In this document: positions 39,207 through 59,583 of the stretch, in pieces
Layout of the letters: each line of letters opens with the position of its first letter
How positions within the stretch are numbered: the stretch's first letter is position 1
Assembly: GCA_013127575.1 (NCBI GenBank)
Contig: CP053418.1
Span: 4,588,001 to 4,652,000 of the forward strand
Length of the DNA: 64,000 nt
Origin: Ramlibacter terrae
GTDB taxonomy: Bacteria > Pseudomonadota > Gammaproteobacteria > Burkholderiales > Burkholderiaceae_C
Direction of reading: 5' to 3'
Translations under genes and position numbers: made by a program
The notes under the pieces: model-generated
Database searches by the model: none
Seen by the model: the letters and a program-made list of their open reading frames with translations, nothing else
Told to the model about the DNA's origin: nothing

Positions 39207-40132
39207 ATGCAAGGGTCGCACCCGCTGCTGCCGCCGGGCGTGCACGTCTTCGAGCGGGGTTGGCTGTCGTCGAACAACGTGCTGGTGGTCGGCCCGGACG
39301 ATGCGGGGCTGATCGATAGCGGTTACGCCACGCATTCCGCGCTCACCGTCGCCATGGTTCAGCGTGTGTTGCGCGATCGCGGTCTGCAGACTTTGGTCAA
39401 TACGCACCTTCACAGTGACCACTGTGGCGGGAACGCGGCTCTGCAGCAGGCGTTTCCCGCTCTTCAAACCTTCGTGCCGCCGGGCTTGCCCACGCCGTGC
39501 AGACTTGGGACGAAGTCGCGCTGACGTATCAGCCTACTGGGCAGGAGTGTCCGCGCTTCAAGCTGGACGGCATTGCTGCGCCCGGTCAGTTGTTGAAGCT
39601 CGGCGGAATGGAATGGGAGGTTCACGGCGCGCCGGGACATGATCCGAATTCCGTGATCCTCTTCGAGCCGTCGAGCCGAACATTGCTCTCGGCGGATGCA
39701 CTTTGGGAGAACGGGTTCGGCGTCGTGTTCCGGGAACTGGAGGGAATCCGTGCATTCGACGAAGTCGCGGACACCCCGGAGTTGATCGAACAGCTCGGTC
39801 CGGCAGTGGTCGTTCCAGGCCATGGCCGCACTTTTTCCGACGTGGGCGAGGCGCTGGTCCGGGCGCGCAGCAGGCTCGCGGCTTACCGCACCGACCCGCA
39901 ACGCCACGCCGCCCATGCGGCCAAGGTGTTGCTGAAATTCAAGCTTCTCGACGCGCAACGACTTCCGACAACAGGTCTGGTGGCGTGGGCGAAAACTACG
40001 CCCTACTTCTCGATCGTTCGCGATCGCTGGTTTAGCGACGTGCCTTTCCAGCAATGGATTTCACAGCTCATGGACGATCTGGTGCGCAGCGGCGCTGCGA
40101 CATTGGACGCGGACACCATCGCCAACGCGTGA
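39207..40132 (+). CDS. Metallo-beta-lactamase-fold hydrolase
   Basis: About 308 residues. Zinc-binding motif THLHSDHCGG, further ligands in HGAPGHDPNSV, LLSADALWENG and VVPGHGRTF. A C-terminal ~80-residue helical extension (LRGTDPQRHAAHAAKVLLKFKLLDAQ type) is as in the glyoxalase II/quinolone-cleaving MBL subfamily. One break near 39493. It is tightly coupled behind fadD, so thioester hydrolysis of an acyl-CoA is a reasonable guess. A bidirectional terminator follows its stop. Confidence 0.82.
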
Positions 40133-40160
40133 GCTAAACAATGGCGATCCGGAAAGCAAA

Positions 40161-40188
40161 AAAGGGCCCAGCAATTGCTGGGCCCTTT
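40161..40188. terminator. Bidirectional intrinsic terminator (end of rRNA operon A and of the MBL gene)
   Basis: Perfect hairpin GGGCCCAGCAATTGCTGGGCCC flanked by A-rich sequence on the left (giving six or seven U on minus-strand transcripts) and TTT on the right. It lies 12 bases beyond the 5S 3' end and 28 bases after the stop of the convergent plus-strand gene, so it can serve both. Confidence 0.85.
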
Positions 40189-40199
40189 CGCGTATAACA

Positions 40200-40314
40200 G
40201 CCTGACGATGTCCTACTTTCACACGGGAATCCGCACTATCATCGGCGCAGAGGCGTTTCACTGTCCTGTTCGGGATGGGAAGGAGTGGGACCACCTCGCT
40301 ATGGTCATCAGGCA
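40200..40314 (-). rRNA. rrf: 5S rRNA, operon A
   Basis: 115 bases. Minus-strand sequence starts TGCCTGATGACCATAGCGAG and ends ATCGTCAGGC, with the closing helix of 5S and the conserved CCCATCCCGAAC loop. Identical to the operon B copy. Confidence 0.95.
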
Positions 40315-40452
40315 TAACTTTTTGCCTTGCTGCTATTGCTAGCAACACGGCCAATTCATAGAGTCTTGTCAGCTGCAGCGTTTGCACGCTGCGGTATCTT
40401 GATTGCGTTCAACCCACGGCATAACACCCTGATCTTGGTAGATCAAAGTTAT

Positions 40453-43330
<2,878 letters not shown>

Positions 43331-43685
43331 TATAACTTTGACCCCTCTCACGAGGATTCATCATCAATCAAGGAATCGCGAGGTCTCTCACCTCGCGCGT
43401 TATGCCGTCTTCATACTTTCGATTTGACTCGAAATTGAAGTCTGGTTGACGCAATCAAAAAATTGTCATTGGCGGCACGGTCTGCCATGAAGCAGTTTCC
43501 GCCAACAACGCTGATTTCGACTCTATGAATTGTTAAAGAACAGCCGATTGATCCGGGCAGATGCCCGAGTCAACAACAACAAAGCAGCCTGGCACTCTAA
43601 AAGAGCTTCAAGCCGCTTTGGTGTTGATCTATTGGAAGATCCGAATTGTACAGCACACGCTGCACACTACTTTGACGATGTTTGT
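43331..43685 (-). other. 16S-23S spacer, tRNA(Ala) to 23S part, operon A
   Basis: 355 bases between tRNA-Ala and 23S. It contains a boxA antitermination sequence (43532-43542, minus strand TGTTCTTTAAC) and low-GC sequence forming the 23S processing stem. No gene. The corresponding operon B stretch (49013-49364) differs by a few short indels. Confidence 0.8.
43532..43542 (-). promoter_or_regulatory. boxA antitermination element, operon A spacer
   Basis: Minus-strand TGTTCTTTAAC, the consensus boxA bound by NusB-NusE, just upstream of 23S. The copy in operon B is at 49214-49224. Confidence 0.75.
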
Positions 43686-43761
43686 TGGTGGAGGATGACG
43701 GGATCGAACCGACGACCCCCTGCTTGCAAAGCAGGTGCTCTCCCAGCTGAGCTAATCCCCC
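43686..43761 (-). tRNA. tRNA-Ala (UGC), operon A
   Basis: 76 bases including encoded CCA. Anticodon TGC in CTTTGCAAG, T-loop GGTTCGATCC, acceptor GGGGGAT paired with ATCCTCC. The sequence just outside position 1 (AGAA) differs from operon B, where the same spot reads GGGAA; both are consistent with a damaged CCAGG at the 5' boundary. Confidence 0.97.
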
Positions 43762-43781
43762 AGAATACGTTCCGGTGGAGA

Positions 43782-43858
43782 TGGTGGGTCTGGTTGGTCT
43801 CGAACCAACGACCCCCGCCTTATCAAGACGGTGCTCTAACCAACTGAGCTACAGACCA
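43782..43858 (-). tRNA. tRNA-Ile (GAU), operon A
   Basis: 77 bases including encoded CCA. Anticodon GAT in CTTGATAAG, T-loop GGTTCGAGACC. Position 1 reads T in this copy but G in operon B, which would leave a 1-72 mismatch here; the site is again at a CCAGG and is probably a base error and not a real mutation. Confidence 0.96.
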
Positions 43859-43952
43859 GGCCGGTCGCTTGACGAGCAATGCTTCCGTCGCTGGCGACAT
43901 CTTCCAACAACCGATAAGTGTGGGCGTTCAACTTGAACTACCGCGTATTTCC

Positions 43953-45484
<1,532 letters not shown>

Positions 45485-45688
45485 GATCTTGATTTTGCTC
45501 AATAGGAATCGAAGTGAACTTCACTTCTCTTCTTCATATGAGCGTTTGATTTGTTCCGAAGAACTTGGCAGTCGCCATCAAACGCCCACGCTTATCGGCT
45601 GTATGTTTTTAATGAACCTCGATCCGCTCAACTTCACAGCTTTTACCGCTTCGTCTTGCTTGCTTCACTGCGATCAGCGAAGCCCTCG
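45485..45688 (-). other. rRNA operon A leader
   Basis: About 200 transcribed bases between the proximal promoter and 16S. Almost identical to the operon B leader. It carries inverted segments flanking 16S (CAAACGCTC and GGGCGTTTGATGG on the minus strand) that can form the 16S processing stem. No ORF of note. Confidence 0.7.
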
Positions 45689-45718
45689 ATTATGACAGAT
45701 TTTAAAGAGTCCTGTCAA
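45689..45718 (-). promoter_or_regulatory. rRNA operon A proximal sigma-70 promoter
   Basis: Minus strand: -35 TTGACA (45713-45718), 18-base spacer, -10 CATAAT (45689-45694), followed directly by the repeated module TCGAGGGCTTCGCTGA. Position about 200 bases before 16S fits rRNA P2-type placement. Confidence 0.75.
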
Positions 45719-45787
45719 CTCTCAAGGTCTTTGCTGATTTGCTTCCGATGCTTGCACATCGCGTTTGCTTCATCAGCGAAGCCTTGA

Positions 45788-45817
45788 ATTCTAGCACGCT
45801 TTTCGCGCTCTCATCAA
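45788..45817 (-). promoter_or_regulatory. rRNA operon A distal sigma-70 promoter
   Basis: Minus strand: -35 TTGATG (45812-45817), 18-base spacer, -10 TAGAAT (45788-45793), followed by TTCAAGGCTTCGCTGA. Lies about 100 bases upstream of the proximal promoter, just beyond the operon B terminator. Confidence 0.65.
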
Positions 45818-45848
45818 TGCTCTGCTTATTGCAGAGTACTGATGAAAA

Positions 45849-45870
45849 CGCCCCGTCCGTAGACGAGGCG
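45849..45870 (-). terminator. Intrinsic terminator of rRNA operon B (UACG tetraloop)
   Basis: Minus strand stem CGCCTCGTC / GACGGGGCG with one U-G wobble, loop UACG (a stable UNCG-type tetraloop), then UUUU. Positioned 14 bases beyond the operon B 5S end and before the operon A promoters. Its sequence is unlike the terminator of operon A. Confidence 0.8.
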
Positions 45871-45883
45871 CCTCAGTATAACA

Positions 45884-45998
45884 GCCTGACGATGTCCTAC
45901 TTTCACACGGGAATCCGCACTATCATCGGCGCAGAGGCGTTTCACTGTCCTGTTCGGGATGGGAAGGAGTGGGACCACCTCGCTATGGTCATCAGGCA
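45884..45998 (-). rRNA. rrf: 5S rRNA, operon B
   Basis: 115 bases, identical to the operon A copy at 40200-40314. Confidence 0.95.
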
Positions 45999-46134
45999 TA
46001 ACTTTTTGCCTTGCTGCTATTGCTAGCAACACGGCCAATTCATAGAGTCTTGTCAGCTGCAGCGTTTGCACGCTGCGGTATCTTGATTGCGTTCAACCCG
46101 GCATAACACCCTGATCTTGGTAGATCAAAGTTAT

Positions 46135-49012
<2,878 letters not shown>

Positions 49013-49364
49013 TATAACTTTGACCCCTCTCACGAGGATTCATCATCAATCAAGGAATCGCGAGGTCTCTACCTCGCGCGTTATGCCGTCTTCATACTTT
49101 CGATTTGACTCGAAATTGAAGTCTGGTTGACGCAATCAAAAAAATTGTCATTGGCGGCACGGTCTGCCATGAAGCAGTTTCCGCCAACAACGCTGATTTC
49201 GACTCTATGAATTGTTAAAGAACAGCCGATTGATCCGGGCAGATGCCCGAGTCAACAACAAAGCAGCCTGGCACTCTAAAAGAGCTTCAAGCCGCTTTGG
49301 TGTTGATCTATTGGAAGATCCGAATTGTACAGCACACGCTGCACACTACTTTGACGATGTTTGT
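49013..49364 (-). other. 16S-23S spacer, tRNA(Ala) to 23S part, operon B
   Basis: 352 bases with the boxA element and processing-stem sequence. Differs from operon A by single-base run-length changes and a three-base loss in a CAA repeat near 49258. No gene. Confidence 0.8.
49214..49224 (-). promoter_or_regulatory. boxA antitermination element, operon B spacer
   Basis: Minus-strand TGTTCTTTAAC upstream of 23S, same context as in operon A. Confidence 0.75.
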
Positions 49365-49440
49365 TGGTGGAGGATGACGGGATCGAACCGACGACCCCCT
49401 GCTTGCAAAGCAGGTGCTCTCCCAGCTGAGCTAATCCCCG
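49365..49440 (-). tRNA. tRNA-Ala (UGC), operon B
   Basis: 76 bases with encoded CCA, body identical to operon A. The first base reads C here and G in operon A; it falls on the CCAGG that spans the 5' boundary and is probably a base error. Confidence 0.96.
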
Positions 49441-49460
49441 GGAATACGTTCCGGTGGAGA

Positions 49461-49537
49461 TGGTGGGTCTGGTTGGTCTCGAACCAACGACCCCCGCCTT
49501 ATCAAGACGGTGCTCTAACCAACTGAGCTACAGACCC
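49461..49537 (-). tRNA. tRNA-Ile (GAU), operon B
   Basis: 77 bases with encoded CCA. Full acceptor stem GGGTCTG / CAGACCC, anticodon GAT. Body identical to operon A. Confidence 0.97.
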
Positions 49538-49632
49538 GGGCCGGTCGCTTGACGAGCAATGCTTCCGTCGCTGGCGACATCTTCCAACAACCGATAAGTG
49601 TGGGCGTTCAACTTGAACTACCGCGTATTTCC

Positions 49633-51166
<1,534 letters not shown>

Positions 51167-51370
51167 GATCTTGATTTTGCTCAATAGGAATCGAAGTGAA
51201 CTTCACTTCTCTTCTTCATATGAGCGTTTGATTTGTTCCGAAGAACTTGGCAGTCGCCATCAAACGCCCACGCTTATCGGCTGTATGTTTTTAATGAACC
51301 TCGATCCGCTCAACTCCACAGCTTTTACCGCTTCGTCTTGCTTGCTTCACTGCGATCAGCGAAGCCCTCG
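51167..51370 (-). other. rRNA operon B leader
   Basis: About 200 bases nearly identical to 45485-45688, between the proximal promoter and 16S. Identity with operon A ends just inside the -10 region of the proximal promoter. Confidence 0.7.
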
Positions 51371-51400
51371 ATTGTCGCACAGTTTTTGAAGAACTGTCAA
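51371..51400 (-). promoter_or_regulatory. rRNA operon B proximal sigma-70 promoter
   Basis: Minus strand: -35 TTGACA (51395-51400), 18-base spacer, -10 GACAAT (51371-51376), then the module TCGAGGGCTTCGCTGA. The spacer and -10 differ from operon A although position and downstream module match. Confidence 0.7.
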
Positions 51401-51468
51401 AACTTTTTGCCTCCCGCTTGCTTTGCTCATCGTTTCCGACTTGCTAGCTGCGTTCAGCGAAGCCTTGA

Positions 51469-51498
51469 ATTCTATACCGACTTTTTGGTGCCGGTCAA
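51469..51498 (-). promoter_or_regulatory. rRNA operon B distal sigma-70 promoter
   Basis: Minus strand: -35 TTGACC (51493-51498), 18-base spacer, -10 TAGAAT (51469-51474), then TTCAAGGCTTCGCTGA as in operon A. A further -10-like TATAGT followed by TCGAGGGCTCGGCTGA (51555-51575) sits at the end of the molybdoenzyme gene, without a clear -35. Confidence 0.65.
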
Positions 51499-51570
51499 AG
51501 ATTTTTCAACTTCTTTGCCTTCCCCTGCTGCTTGCGCCGTACGAGCCGTAGCAATCAGCCGAGCCCTCGA

Positions 51571-53856
51571 CTATAGCACGGTTGCGAAAGCCTGCTCGCC
51601 GCCGACTGGCAACGAACGGGACCGCACCCCGGTCAGGGCGAACAGTGCGTTCGCCACCGCCGGCGCCAGCGGGGGCACGCCGGCTCCCCGACTCCGCTGG
51701 GACTCCGGTCGCTCGGAACGATCCGGTCTCCACCACCGGAGCCGCGTGCATTCGGAGCATGGAATAGCCGGCAAAGTTCCGCTGCTGCACCACGCCATCA
51801 TGGATATCGATGCGGCCGTACAGCGCCGCCGTCAACGCGAACACGACGCCACTCTCCATCTGCTGGGCCACGATGCCCGGATTGACGGCGACACCGCAGT
51901 CGATGGCGCAGACGACGCGGTGCACCCGCGGCCCGCCACGGTCCATGGACACCTCCACCACCTGCGCCACGATGGAGCCGAACGATTCGTGCAGTGCCAC
52001 GCCGCGCGCCCGGCCGCCGGCCAGTGGCGCGCCCCAGCCGCTGCGCGCCGCGGCCAGGTCGAGCACTGCGAGGTGCCGCGGCGCATCCACCAGCAGCGCA
52101 CGCCGGAAAGCCACTGGATCCTGCCGAAGTTCGACGGCCAACTCGTCGACGAAGGATTCCATGAAGAAGGCGTTGTGCGAGTGGCCGACGGACCGCCAGA
52201 AGCCGACCGGCACCCCCAGCCGCGTGAACACGTGCTCCACCTTTTGCTGGCCGAACGCATAGGGCTGGTCGAACAAGCCTTCGCTGGCCATCTTGTCCGG
52301 CACGTCGACCGGGCCGGCAAGCGACGGCATCCCGCGCTCCATCCAGCGCGGCGAGATCGCGTCGCCGGCGGACCGCACATGGAGGCCAGCGGGTTGGCCA
52401 CGCTCATCGATGAAAGCCCGCAGCCGCGCCGCGTGCATCGGCCGGTAGAAGTCGTGCGTGGCGTCTTCTTCCCGGCTCCATACCAGTTGCACCGGCGTGC
52501 CCGGCACGTCGAGCGCCACGCGCACGCCATGCGCCACGTAGTCCACCTCCAGCCTGCGCCCGAAGCCGCCCCAGCAGCGTGACATGCACGCGCACCCGGT
52601 CCACCGGAACGCCGGCGATGCGGGCAGCGACGTCGCGGCACATCTGGGGGACCTGCGTCGGCGCCCAGACATCCAGGCCGTCGGCCCCGACGAGGACCGT
52701 CGCATTCATCGGTTCCGTGGTGGCGTGCGCCGGTAGGGCGCGCTGTACGACGCCTCGATGACGCGCGCCGCGCCGGCTTCGGCCCGCCCGAGGTCGCCTT
52801 GCCGGTGGAACACGTGCCCATCACCGCGCTGCAGGGCCGCCTCGATTTCGCGGGCCGCCCTGCGGGTGTCGAGGCCGCCCTCCGGCCGCTGGCGCCAGTC
52901 GACATCGACCGCCGCCACGGCCCGCTCCGCCTGCCACTGGCTGACCGCGATCATCGCGAAGCCCGCGGTGGCGCCCGCGTACGACGGCAGCATGACCAGC
53001 CGGCGGACGCCCGGCATGGCCAACGCAGCCCGCGCGTCGATGCGCCCCGGGGACCCGCCCAGCATCGGGCACACAGCCGCAACGCCGCGTACAACATGCC
53101 GGGGAGGCGCACGTCCATGCCGAAGACGGCCGAGCCGTCGACCTTGGCGGGAACGTCCAGCCGCGGCGCCGGAGTGCCGATCACGCGCCATGCCGACGCC
53201 GGCTTCAACGCCACGCTACCCGGCGGCGTCGCCGAAGCCAGCCGCGCCAGCGCTCCGTACGGCGCGGAGCGCCCCGACGGATGGGACACGAAGCCGCCGC
53301 TGGTGGACAACTCCTCCGCCGGCAGCTTCCACTGCAGCGAAGCAGCGCCCACCAAAGACGCACGCGCCGTGGCAGCGGCCAGCCGCACCACCTCCCGGGC
53401 GTCGACGACGCTGGTCGATCCGCCCGTCGCATTGATCCCCAGTTCGCGCGCCACCTTGCCGACCATCCAGCGGCTCGCCTTCACGCGCCCGAAGCCGTCC
53501 TGCCGGTCGTGGTGCGGGTGGAACGGCAACTGCCCCAGCAGCATGGCGACGTTGCCGTAGATCGCATCGGCCGCCGCCTGTTCGATCCGCACCGCGGAGA
53601 GCGGCACGTCGAGTTCTTCCGCCGCCAGCATGGGCAAGGCCGTGTGCACGCCCTGCCCCATCTCGCTGCGCGGCATGGCCAGCACGACGCTGCCGTCCGC
53701 CAGGATCTTGATCCAGCCATTGAGCGCGACTTCGCCCACGCCTTCGCGCATCAACGTGCGCAGGCCCAGCCGCGACCGCTGCGGCGACGCCGACCAGCCC
53801 ACCAGCAACGCCCCGGCCGCCGCCGTGGTCCCCAGCAGCCAGGTCCGGCGTTTCAC
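51571..53856 (-). CDS. Molybdopterin-binding large subunit, isoquinoline 1-oxidoreductase type
   Basis: About 761 residues. Xanthine-oxidase-family Mo subunit that hydroxylates an N-heterocycle or aldehyde, likely periplasmic: the N-terminus [21 protein letters not shown] is a Tat-like signal. Recognisable parts: [23 protein letters not shown], the [17 protein letters not shown] and [31 protein letters not shown] blocks, [14 protein letters not shown], and [10 protein letters not shown] with [22 protein letters not shown] near the C-terminus. Breaks near 53490, 53080, 52705, 52570 and 51700. Start GTG 53856 overlaps the small subunit stop. The stop TAG at 51571 lies inside a promoter-like TATAGT of the rRNA operon. 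Confidence 0.82.
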
Positions 53857-54303
53857 GCCTTCGTCCCCGCCGCCCGCTTGATCGCGAGCCGCACCCGCTG
53901 GTACGTGCCGCAGCGGCAGATGTTGGTCATGGCGGCGTCGATATCGGCATCGGTCGGCTTCGGCTTCTTCTCCAGCAGCGCCGCCGCGGCCATCAGCATG
54001 CCGCTCTGGCAATAGCCGCACTGGGGCACCTGCTCGGCGATCCGGCCGCCTGCAGCGGATGCGGCTTGCCGCGCGTTGCCAGGCCTTCGATGGTCTGCAC
54101 GGGCTTGCCGGCGACGCTGCCCACCGGCACCACGCACGACCGCACCGCCTGCCCCTGTACCCGCACCGTGCACGCGCCGCAGGCGGCCACCCCGCAACCG
54201 AACTTGGTGCCGGTCAGGTTCAGCAGGTCGCGCAGCACCCACAGCAGCGGCATCGCCGGATCGGCTTCCACCGGACGCGCGCGCCATTGATGTTCAATTC
54301 CAC
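53853..54303 (-). CDS. [2Fe-2S] small subunit, isoquinoline 1-oxidoreductase type
   Basis: About 150 residues carrying two [2Fe-2S] clusters: plant-type [13 protein letters not shown]...SCVVPV in the N-terminal half and, after a break near 54042 (CCTGG to CCGG), [17 protein letters not shown]...[12 protein letters not shown] in the helical C-terminal half. It transfers electrons from the Mo subunit to a cytochrome. Start GTG 54303 ([10 protein letters not shown]) gives the family's first beta strand. GTGA overlap with the large subunit. Confidence 0.88.
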
Positions 54304-54393
54304 CGATACCCCTCCTTGCCGGGCAGATCCCACTATAGCCAACGGCCCGGAAACGGCCACGGTGATAACCTCGCCGGCTTTGCCCGCGCATCC

Positions 54394-56277
<1,884 letters not shown>

Positions 56278-56361
56278 GCGGGCGCCGTCAGCCACTGGCG
56301 CTCCTTGCCGACCTTCGGCACGTCCCGCCGTGGCTGCCGCAGGGCTACAGTCGGTCCATCC

Positions 56362-58033
56362 ATGAACGCCTATGCCCACCAGCCCCCTCCTGCTTCCTTG
56401 CCGACGTGGGGCAGGCTGTGGCGCTGGCTCGCCATGCTGGTGGTCTGGGCACGGCGGCCGGCTGCGCGAGCCTTCCGGACAACACGGCACGCACGCCGTC
56501 CACGGCATTCAACCAGCCTGACCAGACGCCCCTCGGGCAACTGGTCCAGCACGCCGCGCCCAGGCCGGCGCGCGCAGCGACTCCGCCTTCCGCCTCATCG
56601 ACGGCGTCGACATCGCGCTGACCAGCCGGTTGGCGCTGATCGACGGCGCCACGCGCAGCCTCGACCTGCAGTACTACGCGATCCACGCCGACCCCAGCAC
56701 CGAGGTGCTGCTGCAAGGCCTGCGCGATGCGGCGCGCCGCGGGGTGCGCGTCCGCATCCTGCTCGACGACTTCAACTCGGTCGGCGAAGACGCGCAGGTG
56801 CTGCGCGGCGTTCGAACCCAACGTCGAACTGCGCCTGTTCAACCCGATCGCGGGCCCGCGCAGCAGCATGCTGGGTCGTTTGGTCTCGTCGCTGAGCGAC
56901 ATCCGCGGCATGCAGAAGCGCATGCACAACAAGCTGTTCATCGCGGACAACGCATGGGGCATCACCGGCGGCCGCAACCTCGGCGACCGCTACTTCGGCA
57001 CCGGCGACACGCAAAACTTCGTCGATCTCGACGTGCTTGCCGCGGGCCGCATCGTGCGCGACATGTCGGCCAGCTTCGACCGTTTCTGGAACGACGAACT
57101 GGCGTACCCGGTCGAGCGGCTGATGGACAAGGAAGACTGGACCGCATGCGCAAGCCGCAGGAGCCGGGGGCCGCCGTGATGCCGGTCAGCGCCAGCACCA
57201 CCGTGCTGCCTTCGGTGACGCCGGTGCAGGCCCTGCAGGCGGACCGCCCGAGCCTCGACCTGCGCACCGTGGATCTCGTGTGGGCGCCATCGACGCTGCT
57301 GGTCGACAAGCCCGGCAAGGTCGGCCCAGGCGACGACGAAGTCGATGCGGGCGACACCGTCATCGACGGCCTGATGGACCTGATCCAGCAGGCGCAGCGC
57401 GACGTGCTGATCATCTCGCCGTACTTCGTGCCGGGGCCGCGCATGATGGCGGTGTACGAGAACCTGCGCAAACGCGGCGTGCGCCTGCGCGTGCTGACCA
57501 ATTCGCTTGCCTCCAACGATGCCGCAGCGGCGCACGCCGGCTACGCCCGCTACCGCGAACGCATGCTCGACATCGGCGCCGAGCTCTACGAAATGCAATC
57601 GAACCCCGAGTTGAGCAACGTGCTCGGCTCCGGGTCCGCCTCCGGCTCGCGCTCCTCCGGCGCCAGCGGATTCGGCCCCGGCGGCTCGAAGTCCGGCACC
57701 ACCTCGCGCGCCAGCCTGCATTCCAAGGCCGTGATCATCGACGGCCGCCTCGCGGTGATCGGCTCCATGAACCTCGACTTGCGCTCGCAATTGCAGAACA
57801 GCGAAGTCGCGCTGGTCCTGCGCAGCACCACCCTCTCGCAACAGGCCATCCGGCAGGTCGAGGGCACCTTCGCCAAGGGGGCCTACCGGGTGGAAAAGCG
57901 GGATGGCAAGCTGTACTGGCGCGCCCCGCCCGGCGCCCTGTTCGCCGATGCCACGTCCGAGCCCAACGCCAGCGCCAAGCTCAAGCTGATCGTGACCATC
58001 CCGGGCCCGCTGGCGCCCGACGAAATGCTCTGA
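56362..58033 (+). CDS. Phospholipase D family lipoprotein (cardiolipin-synthase-C-like)
   Basis: About 556 residues. An N-terminal hydrophobic segment with a lipobox-like AGCASLPD suggests an exported lipoprotein. Two PLD (HKD) motifs: MHNKLFIADNAWGITGGRN and LHSKAVIIDGRLAVIGSMNLDLRS, the latter with the GS/N. ClsC-type cardiolipin synthases and phospholipases share this build. A Gly/Ser-rich insert of about 25 residues (57625-57710, GSGSASGSRSSG...) precedes the second HKD. Breaks near 56450, 56565, 56812 and 57140. Confidence 0.82.
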
Positions 58034-58045
58034 GCGCCGCGCGGC

Positions 58046-59458
58046 TCACATGCGCCGCACCACCTCCGCATACTTCTTCCAGAACGCGGCGTCCTGCGTC
58101 GTCGCGAAGTTGATCCGCATCAGCGTCACCGGCTTGCGTTCGGCGTGGAACAGCGCGCCCGGCGCCAGCAGGTAGCCCTCGTCCAGCATGCGCTGCGCCA
58201 GCACGTCGGTGTCGACGCCGGTATCGACCCAGCCGAAGAGGCCGGCCGGTTCCGCGGCGAAGCGGCAGCCGGCCTGCAGCGCCAGCTTGACGCTGCGGCT
58301 GCGCGCAGGTCCAGGCGCGTGCGGATGCGCGCGCAATGCCGCCGCAACTGGCCCTGCTCGATGCACAGCGCCAGCGCCTTCTCGAGCAAGGCCGGCGTGG
58401 TCAGCGTGGCCAGCAGCTTGGTGTCCAGCAGCGGCTCCACCAGCGCCGGCGGCGCGGCCAGAAGCCGATGCGCCAGTTGGGCGCCAGGATCTTGGCGAAG
58501 CCGCCGACGTAGATCGTCCGCTGCAGCCCGTCGAGCGTGCAAAGCCGGCTCGCGTGCGGCGGCGCGATGTGGCTGTAGGTGTCGTCCTCGACGACGTAGA
58601 ACCCATGCCGGCTCGCCAATTGCAGGACGCGGTGCGCCGCGCCGGGCGGCAGGCAATAACTGGTCGGGTTGTGCAGCACGCTCACGCTGATGTACAGCTT
58701 GGGCTGGTGCAGTTCGCAGTAGCGCGCCATCACGTCGAGGTCGGGCCCGTCGGCGCGCCGCGGCACGGGCAGCACGCGCATGCCCAGCGCCGTCAGGCGC
58801 GCGAACTCCACCGCCCAACCCGGCTCTTCCACCATCACAGGGTCGCCGGGGCGCAGCAGGGTGCGGCTGACGATGTCGAGCGCATGCGTGGCGCCCACGG
58901 TGGTGATGATCTGGTCGGGCGTGGCGGGCACGTCCAGCGCCGCCAGCTTCTGCGAGAGCGCCCGCCGCAGCCCGGTGTCGCCCATCGGCTCGCCGTAGTG
59001 CGACGAGAAGTCGTGCAGCGCGCGGGTGCTGGTCACCTTGCGCACGGCAGCCGGCATGAAGGTGGACCCAGCCAGCCAGTCCGCCGGGAACACGCCCATG
59101 CCCGGCTGCGGCTTGTCGCTGATCTTGTGGAACATGCTGCGCATCAGCGACATGGCATTCACCGGCCCGGTGCGCCGGCCGGTCTCGGCCGCCACCGGCG
59201 GCGCGGCCTCGTCGCTGCGCGCCGGCGCGGGCGCCTCGCGCACGAAGAAGCCGCGGTTCTTGCGCGCCTCCACAGGCCCTGCGCCAGCAACTGGTCGTAC
59301 GCCGCCACCACCGTCGACGGGCTCACGCCCTGCAGCTCCGCGCATTGCCGCACCGACGGCAGCCGTGCGCCCGGCGCCAGCAGCCGGTGCCGGATGCGCT
59401 CGGCGAAGCGTCCCGCGAGCTGCTCCGTCAGCGACTGGGAGGTGGTTTTCATCAGCAT
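58046..59458 (-). CDS. MocR-type regulator (GntR HTH + aminotransferase-like domain)
   Basis: About 470 residues. N-terminal GntR winged HTH (LTEQLAGRFAERIRHRLLAPGARLPSVRQCA; SPSTVVAAYDQLLAQGLVEARKNRGFFV), then a fold-type I PLP domain: ATPDQIITTVGATHALDIVSRTLL, VEEPGWAVEFARL, SVSVLHNPTSYCLP, VVEDDTYSHIAPP and the Lys in VGGFAKILAPNWRIGF. Breaks near 59276, 58458 and 58308. MocR regulators act on divergent genes and sense amino acids or PLP; here the divergent neighbour is a LysE-type exporter. Confidence 0.87.
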
Positions 59459-59470
59459 CGCGGCTCCTCG

Positions 59471-59536
59471 TGTATTGGCTTTTCGGGCAGTACAGATCAC
59501 GCCGTGATCCGGTGAACTGTATGGCCTGTGTATTGG
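59471..59536. promoter_or_regulatory. Candidate MocR operator region
   Basis: The 125-base divergent gap holds a direct repeat TGTATTGG (59471-59478 and 59529-59536), and between them a perfect palindrome GATCACGCCGTGATC (59495-59509). MocR-type regulators commonly bind direct repeats next to the divergent target. Binding is inferred from position. Confidence 0.5.
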
Positions 59537-59583
59537 TGCCGAAGATTACATTGCCCCTGGATGCACCCGCAACCGATCACCCC

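Noticed and set aside
43782..43858. Defective tRNA-Ile with a 1-72 mismatch
   Set aside because: The altered base lies at a CCAGG and the second copy has the normal base; likely an error.
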